Source of the DNA: Streptomyces sp. RPA4-2
Lineage (GTDB): Bacteria > Actinomycetota > Actinomycetes > Streptomycetales > Streptomycetaceae
Assembly: GCF_012273515.2 (NCBI RefSeq)
Contig: NZ_CP050975.2
Span: forward strand, 2,666,001-2,730,000
Reading direction: 5' to 3'
DNA: 64,000 nt
The notes beneath the pieces are model-generated. The model saw only the letters and a program-made list of their open reading frames with translations, was not told the DNA's origin and ran no database searches. Each line of letters begins with the position of its first letter. The first letter of the stretch is position 1. Shown here piece after piece: positions 28,640 to 35,967 of this stretch. A program made the position numbers and the translations under genes.

Positions 28640-28860
28640 CGCGACCGGTCGGGCCGCGCCACCGGTCGGGCCGCGCCACCGGTCGGACCATCCTCCGGTC
28701 GGTTCCGGCCGCGGTCCAACCGTGCCCCGGTCGGTTCCGGCCCCGGTCCAACCGTGCCCCGGTCGGTTCCGGCCCTGCCCGAACTGGGCCCGATCGGACT
28801 GGGCCCGGTCGGGCTGCGTGGGTGGGCTCGGCCGAAGGCGGGTGCTGGTGGCAACGCGTG
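28640..28860. repeat. GC-rich tandem repeats (17-bp and 32-bp periods)
   Basis: Between convergent genes. First part: three copies of a 17-bp unit built on CCGGTCGGGCCGCGCCA (about 28643-28690). Second part: 32-bp units starting GGTCGGTTCCGG at 28697, 28729 and 28761, each ending CCAACCGTGCC in the first two; a degenerate unit follows. Both periods share the GGTCGG core. Neither period is a multiple of three, so the open frames across it are by-products of composition. There are no unique spacers, so it is not a CRISPR array. Confidence 0.75.
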
Positions 28861-28898
28861 AGGGGGTGTCCACCCGGTCCGGGTGGACACCCCCTCAC
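28858..28898. terminator. Long perfect hairpin, bidirectional terminator
   Basis: Two 20-nt arms, 28858-28877 and 28879-28898, are exact inverse complements with a single centre base, so about 18 bp can pair. It stands between the transglutaminase gene and the end of the leftward DUF3040 gene. Confidence 0.75.
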
Positions 28899-28954
28899 GA
28901 TGTCCTGTGGCTGCGGCCGGCCCGTCGCTGCCACGGCGGCCGCCGCTGCTCCTG

Positions 28955-29350
28955 CTACTGGCCCTGCTCGTCGCGGCGCCGCTGCCAGCGTTGTTCGATG
29001 CGGTCCATCATGGAGCGGCGCTGTCTGGCCTGGCGACGCGCGGCGGGTGCGCCGGGCGTCGCCGGTTGTTCTCCCGGCTTGGGAGCCTTGCGCCAACCGG
29101 TGACGGCAAGCACCGCACAGCCCAGCATGACAAGAAAACCCACCACGCTCAGCCAGATCTGTACTGCGACCATTCCGGCCATGAGGAGCGCGATACCCAC
29201 CAGAAAGCCCGCGACCGCCTGGTAGACCCGTCGCCGGGTGTACGTACGCAGCCCGCTTCCCTCAAGCGCTGTCGCGAACTTGGGATCTTCGGCGTACAGC
29301 GCTCGCTCCATCTGCTCGAGCATTCGCTGCTCGTGCTCCGAGAGCGGCAC
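28955..29350 (-). CDS. DUF3040 small membrane protein
   Basis: A 131-aa protein: N-terminal PLSEHEQRMLEQMERALYAED, the hallmark of DUF3040, then two membrane segments (about 46-85) and a basic, Arg/Gln-rich tail. Function unknown; common in actinobacteria near the dcw cluster. The frame is open to 29494, but GTG 29350 is chosen because it begins the family consensus and follows GAGGAGGAC. Confidence 0.88.
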   Translation of the reverse strand: MPLSEHEQRMLEQMERALYAEDPKFATALEGSGLRTYTRRRVYQAVAGFLVGIALLMAGMVAVQIWLSVVGFLVMLGCAVLAVTGWRKAPKPGEQPATPGAPAARRQARQRRSMMDRIEQRWQRRRDEQGQ

Positions 29351-29625
29351 GGCGTCCTCCTCATCGTGCAGTCGCCGGGGCGACCGGGGGTCCCCTTCAG
29401 GATAGGCAGGGAATCGCCCCCGTGAAACCCGCCCCTCTGCGCCAATTCGCCAACCGGAACCCGCCATGGCACCCCGATCCACTGAGGCGTGCATTCCCCA
29501 GCGACCGGCCCGTCATGCCGGACGGTCTCCCTCGATCATACGGCGCCGAGGGCTCGATCGGGTGGCCTGTGGCGTACTCCATCTGCCGCCCAGCCCCTGA
29601 TCAGGGGCGCACCACGGCGGACGAC

Positions 29626-30396
29626 TCAGCCCCCGTCCGCCCCCTGCGTCTCACCGAGCACATGAAGCTGCGTGGCCACGGAGTGGAACGAGGCGAGTTC
29701 CGCGGCCGCCGCCTCCAGCTTCAGGAGGGCTTCGAGGGCTCCCGGTTCGGTGTCCACGAGGACTCCGGGGACCAGGTCCGCGAAGACCCGTACGCCGTGC
29801 ACCGCGCCGACGCGCAGGCCGGCGCCCTCGACGAGCGCGGTGAGCTGCTCGGCGGTGAAGCGGTGGGGTACCGGGTCGCCCTCGCCCCAGCGTCCGTCCG
29901 GGTCGGCGAGGGCGTGCCTGGCCTCCTTGAAGTGTCCGGCGAGGGCGCGGGCGATCACCGCACCGCCCAGGCCGGCGGCGAGCAGGCTGAGGACACCCTC
30001 GGGGCGCAGCGCGTCCACCACGTTGCGCACGCCCTCGGCCGGGTTGTCCACGTACTCGAGGACCCCGTGGCACAGCACCGCGTCGTAGCCGCCTCGCTCG
30101 ACGACGTCGAAGAGACCGTGGGCGTCGCCCTGAACGCCCTTGACGCGGTCGGCGACGCCCGCCTCGGCGGCGCGGCGCTCCAGCGCGAACAGCGCGTTCG
30201 GACTCGGGTCGACGACGGTGACACGGTGGCCGAGACGGGCCACGGGCACCGCGAAGTTGCCGCTGCCGCCCCCGGTGTCGAGAACGTCCAGGGACTCCCG
30301 CCCGGTCGCCTTGACCCGGCGGTCGAGGGCGTCCTTGAGGACCTCCCAGACCACGGCGGTACGGAGAGAAGCGCGGGGGCGCATCGGGTCCGACAC
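29626..30396 (-). CDS. Class I SAM-dependent methyltransferase
   Basis: A 256-aa Rossmann-fold methyltransferase. Motif I is VLDTGGGSGNFAVPVARLG, motif II VTVVDPSPNALFALERR, and motif IV region AVLCHGVLEYVDNP. The substrate cannot be inferred. GTG 30396 (VSDPMRPRASLRTAVVW) follows GAGGAGT with 7 nt spacing. The frame continues upstream through the 12-bp repeat array, but that stretch is not protein-like. It is downstream of the HEPN gene with a 193-nt gap. Confidence 0.88.
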   Translation of the reverse strand: MSDPMRPRASLRTAVVWEVLKDALDRRVKATGRESLDVLDTGGGSGNFAVPVARLGHRVTVVDPSPNALFALERRAAEAGVADRVKGVQGDAHGLFDVVERGGYDAVLCHGVLEYVDNPAEGVRNVVDALRPEGVLSLLAAGLGGAVIARALAGHFKEARHALADPDGRWGEGDPVPHRFTAEQLTALVEGAGLRVGAVHGVRVFADLVPGVLVDTEPGALEALLKLEAAAAELASFHSVATQLHVLGETQGADGG

Positions 30397-30510
30397 GGAA
30401 GTTGACTCCTCGGCGCGGCACCGCCTCGGGGATGGCGGAGCGATCGGGGGGCCTCCCCGGCGGGAGGCATCAGGCGCCTCCACCCTATTGCCTCCGCCGC
30501 CGTACCCGAT

Positions 30511-30582
30511 CCTCCGTCTCACGCGCCGGATCACGTGGTGAATCACCTGTTGAACCACTTGGTGAATCACGCACCGGATCAC
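30511..30582 (-). repeat. 12-bp iteron-like tandem array
   Basis: Six 12-bp units in phase. On the minus strand they read GTGATCCGGTGC, GTGATTCACCAA, GTGGTTCAACAG, GTGATTCACCAC, GTGATCCGGCGC, GTGAGACGGAGG. Every unit begins GTG and the first and fifth, and second and fourth, are near copies, giving an approximately mirror-like order. It lies 8 nt past the HEPN gene stop and about 115 nt before the methyltransferase start. Confidence 0.8.
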
Positions 30583-30589
30583 ATGGCGG

Positions 30590-31129
30590 TCAGCCGGCGT
30601 CCGGGACCTCCCGGCCCCCGTCCTGCCGTGGCTGGGGCAGGACGGGTTGCAGCACGAGCATCCGCTCGACGATGCGCAGGAACATCGCCACGTCACGTAT
30701 GAGGTCGTCGGCGTCGCGGTTGCCCGCCGCGCCCTGGATGCCGGCCTCGGCCCGGGCGCGGCGGTCGGCTCCGGAAGCGAACAGGGCGCTCCACTCGGTC
30801 AGTTCGGGCGCTATTTCGGGGAGCACCTCCCAGGCGCTGCGGATACGGGCCCGGCGTCGGGGGGTGGGTTCGGGTCGTCCCCGCGCGGCGAGGACAGCGG
30901 CGGCGGTGCGCAGGGCGGCCAAGTGGGCCGTCGCGTAGCGCTCGTTGGGCGTTTCCAGGATCGCCGCCTCCTCGAGTCCGGTGCGGGCCTGGGCCAGCAG
31001 GTCGAGGGCGGCGGGCGGGGCCGTGGTCCGGCGGAGCACGGGGTGCACGTCGCTCGCGGGGCCGGTCGGTGAGGGGGCAGGGCCGGTGGCGCGGCGCCGG
31101 TGGGCGGCTGCTGCGGAAGAGGTGGCCAT
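30590..31129 (-). CDS. SAV_6107-family HEPN-domain protein
   Basis: A 179-aa, mostly helical protein matching the actinobacterial SAV_6107 HEPN family, with family-like stretches ALDLLAQARTGLEEAA and RYATAHLAALRTAAAVLAARG (the latter a typical HEPN helix). HEPN domains are often nucleic-acid-cleaving toxins, but no clear R-x4-6-H motif is seen here, so nuclease activity should not be assumed. The N-terminus is Ala/Pro-rich. ATG 31129 is preceded by AGGAGGTTC. Confidence 0.82.
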   Translation of the reverse strand: MATSSAAAAHRRRATGPAPSPTGPASDVHPVLRRTTAPPAALDLLAQARTGLEEAAILETPNERYATAHLAALRTAAAVLAARGRPEPTPRRRARIRSAWEVLPEIAPELTEWSALFASGADRRARAEAGIQGAAGNRDADDLIRDVAMFLRIVERMLVLQPVLPQPRQDGGREVPDAG

Positions 31130-31252
31130 GACGAACCTCCTGTCGTCTGTGTGACGGCACTGTGGCCGTATGTGCCCATCGTGAGGTATGCCACTGACAA
31201 TCCGTTCTGACCTGCGCCTTTGCTTCGATCGAAGGTTCGCGTTAGTTTTTGC

Positions 31253-31266
31253 ACTGACCAGTCAGT
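31253..31266 (+). promoter_or_regulatory. Palindromic operator before the ABC/YhgE/TetR cassette
   Basis: ACTGACCAGTCAGT has perfect 6-bp arms around a 2-bp centre, a size and style typical for TetR-family regulators. The local sequence (31230-31280) is distinctly AT-rich (GTTAGTTTTT, CAAATATTG), as expected for a promoter. It lies 30 nt before the first gene of a cassette that ends in a tetR gene, so autoregulation is a reasonable inference. Confidence 0.7.
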
Positions 31267-31295
31267 TCAAATATTGCTCAGGGGATGGGGGCGCT

Positions 31296-32204
31296 GTGGA
31301 CGGTCCGCACGGACTCGGTGTCACGGCCACGGACTTCGGGCTGGAGGGACCCCGCGGCTGGGCGTTCCGCGGGGTGGGGGTGAGCGCGGAGCCCGGTTCG
31401 CTGATCGCGGTCGAGGGCCCGTCCGGATCCGGCCGGACGTGCCTGCTGCTCGCCCTCACCGGCCGGATGCGGCCCACCGAGGGAAGTGCCCTCGTGGGCG
31501 GATCGACCCTGCCGAAGCAGATGGGCGCGGTGCGGCGCGTGAGCGCGCTCGCCCACGTCCCGGGCGTCACCGACCTGGACCCAGCCCTGACCGTCGGGGA
31601 GCACCTGCTCGAACGGGCGCTGCTGCAAAGGCGGTTCGGGGGACCGTTGCGGGGGCTGTGGCGCCCGAGGGCCGAGCGGAACGCCGGGACGGAACAGCGG
31701 ATCGACGACGCGTTGGCCGCCGCGGGGCTGGTCCGGGAAGCCCTGCCCAAGGGGCCCCGGACGGCCGTACGCGATCTGGAGCGGCTCGAAAGCCTGCGCC
31801 TGTCCGTGGCGCTGGCCCTCGTCGGCGGCCCGGGGCTGCTCGGCGTCGACGACACCGACCTCAAGCTGTCGGACGCCGAACGGACCGAGGCGTGGGCCCT
31901 GTTGACGTCGATCGCCGCCTCCGGCACCACCGTCGTCGCGGTGTGCAGCGAGGCCCCTGAAGGAGCGGTCACCGTGTCCACCGGACGGACCGGAAAGCCC
32001 ACCGGAACAGGCGACGACCCCGACGCGACCGGCGGTCCCGGCCCAGCCGACGACCCCGACGCGACCGGCGGTCCCCGCCCAGCCCACGAACCCGACGGCA
32101 GCACCGAACCCCACGCGGCCCGCGACCTCCGCACGAAGGCCGACGCCCACCCGACCGACAAGAAGGAGACGGCCGATGCGCTCACCGAAACTGGCCGCTC
32201 TTGA
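31296..32204 (+). CDS. Degenerate ABC-type ATPase paired with YhgE
   Basis: A 302-aa protein. The first 225 residues look like an ABC ATP-binding subunit, but key residues are altered. Walker A reads GPSGSGRT (Arg47 in place of the catalytic Lys), the LSGGQ signature is missing (DLERLESLRLS at that place), and Walker B ends DD instead of DE. The tail after residue 230 is low-complexity and contains a 36-bp direct repeat (32013-32084) encoding DDPDATGGPGPA-like units. It overlaps yhgE by 29 nt. Likely a non-hydrolysing or regulatory partner of the membrane protein. Start GTG 31296; no strong ribosome binding site. Confidence 0.8.
   Translation: MDGPHGLGVTATDFGLEGPRGWAFRGVGVSAEPGSLIAVEGPSGSGRTCLLLALTGRMRPTEGSALVGGSTLPKQMGAVRRVSALAHVPGVTDLDPALTVGEHLLERALLQRRFGGPLRGLWRPRAERNAGTEQRIDDALAAAGLVREALPKGPRTAVRDLERLESLRLSVALALVGGPGLLGVDDTDLKLSDAERTEAWALLTSIAASGTTVVAVCSEAPEGAVTVSTGRTGKPTGTGDDPDATGGPGPADDPDATGGPRPAHEPDGSTEPHAARDLRTKADAHPTDKKETADALTETGRS
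32013..32084 (+). repeat. 36-bp tandem duplication in the ABC-like gene
   Basis: Two consecutive 36-bp copies (32013-32048 and 32049-32084) encode DDPDATGGPGPA and DDPDATGGPRPA. They differ at only one or two positions, which suggests a recent in-frame duplication in a disordered tail. Confidence 0.8.
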
Positions 32205-34260
32205 GCTCAGGCGGTTCGGCCGGGGCAGGCTCCCGCGTGCCGCACTCGCCGCGCTCCTCCTGTTGCCCCTGCTCTACGGCGCCCTCTACCTGTGGTCGTT
32301 CTGGGACCCGTACGGCCGCCTCGACCGCATCCCCGTCGCGCTCGTGAACGACGACCGGGGGGCGACGGCCGGGGGCGCCAGGATCAGGGCCGGCGACGAC
32401 ATCACCAAGGGGCTGCGCGACAGCGACACCTTCGAGTGGCACGAGGTGAGCGCCGCCGAGGCCCGCGAGGGCGTCGAGAACGGCACGTACTACCTGTCGC
32501 TGACCATGCCGTCCGACTTCAGCAGCAGGGTCGCCTCCAGCTCCGGGGACGCGCCGGAGACCGGCGCGCTCCAGGTGCGTACGAACGACGCGAACAACTA
32601 CATCGTCGGGCAGATCTCGCGCACGGTCTTCAGCGAGGTGCGCACCGCGGCCTCCACGAAGGCGTCGAGATCGTTCCTCGACAAGATCTTCATCTCGTTC
32701 TCGGACATCCACGGGGAGACCGAGAAGGCGGCCAAGGGGGCCGACCGGCTCAAGGGCGGGATCGGCAAGGCCAAGAAGGGCTCCAAGAACCTGGCGGACG
32801 GTCTGAAGGAGGCCGAGAAGGGCAGCGGGAAGCTCTCCACGGGCCTCGCGAAGCTCGACAAGGGCGCGGGGGACCTGGAGGACGGTTCACGGCAGGTCGC
32901 GGACGGCACCCGGACGCTGGCCACCAAGGTCGACGGCGTCGCGGACAAGGTGGGCCCCTTCCTGAAGGTCAACGAGAAGTCGATCGGCGACACGGCCCGT
33001 CTCGTCGCCGACTCCGCCTCGGCGGTCCGCCACAACCTGCGCACCCTGGTGGAGGCGGCTCCGGCGGCCGCCAAGGGCGCGCACACGGCCTCCACCGTGC
33101 TGAACACCGTCTACAAGGCGCGCTGCGAGACCCTGCCGGTCCCCGACCCCGCGTGCCCCGATCTCAAGAAGGCCAAGCAGGCCGCCGCGGACGTGGCCGC
33201 GGTCGCCGACGACCTCGACACGCTCATCGACGACCAGGGCGGCGACCTCGACACGCTCGACCAGAACCTGGGCACGCTCCAGAAGCAGGCCCGTGCGCTC
33301 GCGAACCGCTCGCCGCACCTCTCCGAGGACCTCGGCGACGCCGTCTCCAAGATCGATGCACTGGACGCGGGCGCCGCGAAGGTCGCCACCGGCGCCGAGA
33401 AACTGCACACCGGGCTCGGCACGGCCAGGACCGGCGCGGCGGACCTCGACACGGGTGTCGGCCGGCTGACGACGGGCGCGAGCGACCTCGACGGGGGCAT
33501 CTACCAGCTCGTCGGCGGCTCCGGGAAGCTGGCCGGCGGCCTGCACGACGGCGCCGGCCGGATCCCCGACTACGACCGGCAGGACCGCGACCGGCGTACC
33601 CACGTCATGGCCGATCCGGTCCAGCTCGCCTCCAGGGACCTCCACAAGGCACCCAACTACGGCACCGGTTTCGCCCCTTATTTCATCCCGCTGTCGCTGT
33701 GGGTGGGCGCGATGGTCGCCTACATGCTGATCCCGCCGCTCAACCGGCGCGCGCTCGCGGTCGGCGCCTCGGCCTGGCGCATCGCCCTGGCGGGCTGGCT
33801 GCCGGTGGCCGCCCTGGGGGTGCTGCAGACAGCGGCCCTGATGTCCGTGCTGCACTGGGCGATCGGCCTGGAGATGGTGCGGGCGGCCGGGACGGTCGGC
33901 TTCCTGTTCCTGGTGACGGCGTGCTTCGCGGCCGTCGTCCAGTGGCTGAACGCGCGCTTCGGAGCGGCCGGCCGGATCCTCGTGCTCGCCCTCCTGATGC
34001 TCCAGCTGACATCGGCGGGCGGCACGTACCCCGTCCAGACGAGTCCGCGCTTCTTCAACGCGATCCACCCCTTCCTGCCGATGAGCTACGTCGTCGAGGC
34101 CCTCCGCAGGCTCATCACCGGCGGCGGTCTGGGACCTGTCTGGCAGGCGTGCGCCGTTCTCACGGCGTTCACCGCGGGCGCCCTCGCGCTCACCGCGCTG
34201 TCGGCACGCCGCAGGCAGGTGTGGACCCTGGACCGCCTTCACCCGGAGCTGAGCCTGTGA
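32176..34260 (+). CDS. YhgE/Pip-family membrane protein
   Basis: A 694-aa protein with one N-terminal membrane segment (about 23-42) and a long extracellular region. That region begins with the family stretch IPVALVNDDRGATAGG and contains many heptad-like GADLDTG / GAxxLxxG repeats. Five C-terminal membrane segments follow (about 500-680). YhgE/Pip proteins are related to ABC-2-type exporters and include a lactococcal phage receptor; in mycobacteria relatives participate in ESX-associated export. Its partner here is the degenerate ABC protein just upstream. Confidence 0.9.
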   Translation: MRSPKLAALELRRFGRGRLPRAALAALLLLPLLYGALYLWSFWDPYGRLDRIPVALVNDDRGATAGGARIRAGDDITKGLRDSDTFEWHEVSAAEAREGVENGTYYLSLTMPSDFSSRVASSSGDAPETGALQVRTNDANNYIVGQISRTVFSEVRTAASTKASRSFLDKIFISFSDIHGETEKAAKGADRLKGGIGKAKKGSKNLADGLKEAEKGSGKLSTGLAKLDKGAGDLEDGSRQVADGTRTLATKVDGVADKVGPFLKVNEKSIGDTARLVADSASAVRHNLRTLVEAAPAAAKGAHTASTVLNTVYKARCETLPVPDPACPDLKKAKQAAADVAAVADDLDTLIDDQGGDLDTLDQNLGTLQKQARALANRSPHLSEDLGDAVSKIDALDAGAAKVATGAEKLHTGLGTARTGAADLDTGVGRLTTGASDLDGGIYQLVGGSGKLAGGLHDGAGRIPDYDRQDRDRRTHVMADPVQLASRDLHKAPNYGTGFAPYFIPLSLWVGAMVAYMLIPPLNRRALAVGASAWRIALAGWLPVAALGVLQTAALMSVLHWAIGLEMVRAAGTVGFLFLVTACFAAVVQWLNARFGAAGRILVLALLMLQLTSAGGTYPVQTSPRFFNAIHPFLPMSYVVEALRRLITGGGLGPVWQACAVLTAFTAGALALTALSARRRQVWTLDRLHPELSL

Positions 34261-34271
34261 CAATCAGGGCC

Positions 34272-34898
34272 ATGGAAAGCAGCAACACCACGGCAGGCGG
34301 CGGTCGCCGCGAGGCCACCCGGCAGAAGCTCTACGAAGCGGCCGTCACCCTCATCGCGGAACAGGGTTTCTCCGCCACCACCGTGGACGAGATCGCGGAG
34401 CGGGCCGGGGTCGCCAAAGGCACCGTCTACTACAACTTCGCCAGCAAGGCCGTCCTCTTCGAAGAGCTGCTGCGGCACGGCGTGGGGCTCCTCACCGCCT
34501 CCCTGCGCGAGGCCGCGGAACGGACCGAGCGCGAGGGCGGGACGAGAGTCGACGCCCTGGACGCGATGATCCGGGCCGGGCTCGTCTTCATGGACCGTTA
34601 CCCGGCCTTCACCCAGCTGTACGTGGCCGAACTGTGGCGCACCAACCGGGCCTGGCAGTCCACGCTCATGGTGGTCAGGCGGGAGGCGGTCGCGGTCGTC
34701 GAGGACGTGCTGCGCGAGGGGGTGGCGGGCGGTGAGCTCAGCGACGAGATCGACATCCCGCTGACCGCGGCCGCTATGGTCGGCATGGTCCTGGTGGCCG
34801 CCCTGGACTGGCAGGCCTTCCAGCCCGAGCGTTCCCTGGACGACGTCCACGCGGCGCTCTCACGGCTGCTCCAGGGGCGCGTGAGCGGCAGCCGCTAG
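34272..34898 (+). CDS. TetR-family transcriptional regulator
   Basis: A 208-aa regulator. The N-terminal helix-turn-helix is clear: ATRQKLYEAAVTLIAEQGF, then TTVDEIAERAGVAKGTVYYN and FASKAVLFEELL. The ligand domain follows (TetR_C-like, DRYPAFTQLYVAELW). ATG 34272 is chosen; GTG 34257, which overlaps the yhgE stop, is possible. Third gene of the cassette and likely repressor acting at the palindrome at 31253. Confidence 0.92.
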   Translation: MESSNTTAGGGRREATRQKLYEAAVTLIAEQGFSATTVDEIAERAGVAKGTVYYNFASKAVLFEELLRHGVGLLTASLREAAERTEREGGTRVDALDAMIRAGLVFMDRYPAFTQLYVAELWRTNRAWQSTLMVVRREAVAVVEDVLREGVAGGELSDEIDIPLTAAAMVGMVLVAALDWQAFQPERSLDDVHAALSRLLQGRVSGSR

Positions 34899-34944
34899 GC
34901 CACCGCCGGCCCGACCCCGACCGCGGCGGACCGGCACCACGCGA

Positions 34945-34998
34945 AAGCGCCGGTCCGAAGTGGCCGCGTCCCCCGCGGGCCACCTCGAACCGGCGCTT
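34945..34998 (+). terminator. Terminator after the TetR gene
   Basis: Outer stem AAGCGCCGGT (34945-34954) / ACCGGCGCTT (34989-34998) with an inner TGGCC/GGCCA stem. The rest of 34899-35299 (about 400 nt) holds no recognisable gene; a leaderless promoter lies at its right end. Confidence 0.65.
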
Positions 34999-35299
34999 CG
35001 CCCTGCTCCCCCGTGTTCCCCGTTCCCTCCGTCGGGCCCCGTTCGGTCGTCCCCCGGGTCCCCCGTGCCTCGCTCCCGCCGACCGGGCCGGTGGAAGGAG
35101 CGGCCAAGGGCGCGAGAACCGTTCCGCCGCCCCGTGCCGGCGGTACCGGAGCCGCGCCCCCTTCCGTGCCTCCACTCTCCCGTTCACACGGGCCGGACCC
35201 CATCCGTCCGGGTACTCATCTCCCTCAGTGGGTACGGATACCTACTCCTGGGCACTCATGCCCAGGACGGACCGTCGTCAACTGGTTACGATCGCTGCC

Positions 35300-35914
35300 G
35301 TGTCCGTACTCCCCCTGGTCTTCACCAGCGGCTGGGCCAGCGGCATCAACGCGTACGCGGTGGTGCTGCTGCTCGGCGTCTTCGGCGCGACCGGCCTGAG
35401 CGACGACGTCCCCCAGTCCCTGCAGCGCCCCGACGTCCTCATCGCCGCGGGCGTCCTCTTCCTGTGCGAGGCGGTCGCCGACAAGATCCCGTACGTGGAC
35501 ACCGTGTGGGACTCGGTGCACACCGTCGTCCGGCCGGTGGCGGGGGCGGTGGTCGGCGCGCTGCTCGCCGGGCACAGCGGTTCGCTCCCCGATCTGGCGG
35601 CGGGCGCGATCGGCGGTTCGACCGCGCTGGCGAGCCACGCGGTCAAGGCCGGGACCCGGATGGCGATCAACACCTCACCCGAGCCGTTCAGCAACGTCGG
35701 CATGAGCATCGCCGAGGACCTCGGGGTCGCCGGGATCCTGACGTTCGCGATGTTCCACCCCGTGGCCGCGGCGGTCATCGCGGCCGTGCTGCTGCTCGCG
35801 GGCCTGCTGACGCTCTTCTTCCTGGTCTCCCGGATCCGGCGGTTCCTGCGCCGCAGGGCCCAGCGCCGTGAGGAGAGACGGCTCGCCGGACAGGTCGGGC
35901 CACCACCCGGCTGA
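35300..35914 (+). CDS. DUF4126 membrane protein
   Basis: A 204-aa protein with four or five membrane segments and the DUF4126 motif FTSGWASGINAYAVVLLLG at its N-terminus. It ends in a basic Arg-rich tail. Function unknown. The frame opens at 35228, but GTG 35300 is preferred: TACGAT (35287-35292) is exactly 7 nt upstream, indicating a leaderless transcript, and the family consensus starts here. Confidence 0.85.
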   Translation: MSVLPLVFTSGWASGINAYAVVLLLGVFGATGLSDDVPQSLQRPDVLIAAGVLFLCEAVADKIPYVDTVWDSVHTVVRPVAGAVVGALLAGHSGSLPDLAAGAIGGSTALASHAVKAGTRMAINTSPEPFSNVGMSIAEDLGVAGILTFAMFHPVAAAVIAAVLLLAGLLTLFFLVSRIRRFLRRRAQRREERRLAGQVGPPPG

Positions 35915-35967
35915 CCGCCTGAGGCCCCTGGCCCGGCCTGTCAGTGGTGGCCGATAAGGTCACGGGC

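Noticed and set aside
28690..28800. 32-bp repeats considered as a CRISPR array
   Set aside because: The units are directly adjacent with no unique spacers, and no cas genes are present.
28284..29096. 270-residue leftward open frame
   Set aside because: Its middle is a translation of the noncoding 17/32-bp repeats, and it overlaps the transglutaminase gene end.
29626..30696. Longer 356-residue version of the methyltransferase
   Set aside because: The extra 100 residues translate the 12-bp repeat array and part of the HEPN gene; GTG 30396 has a proper ribosome binding site.
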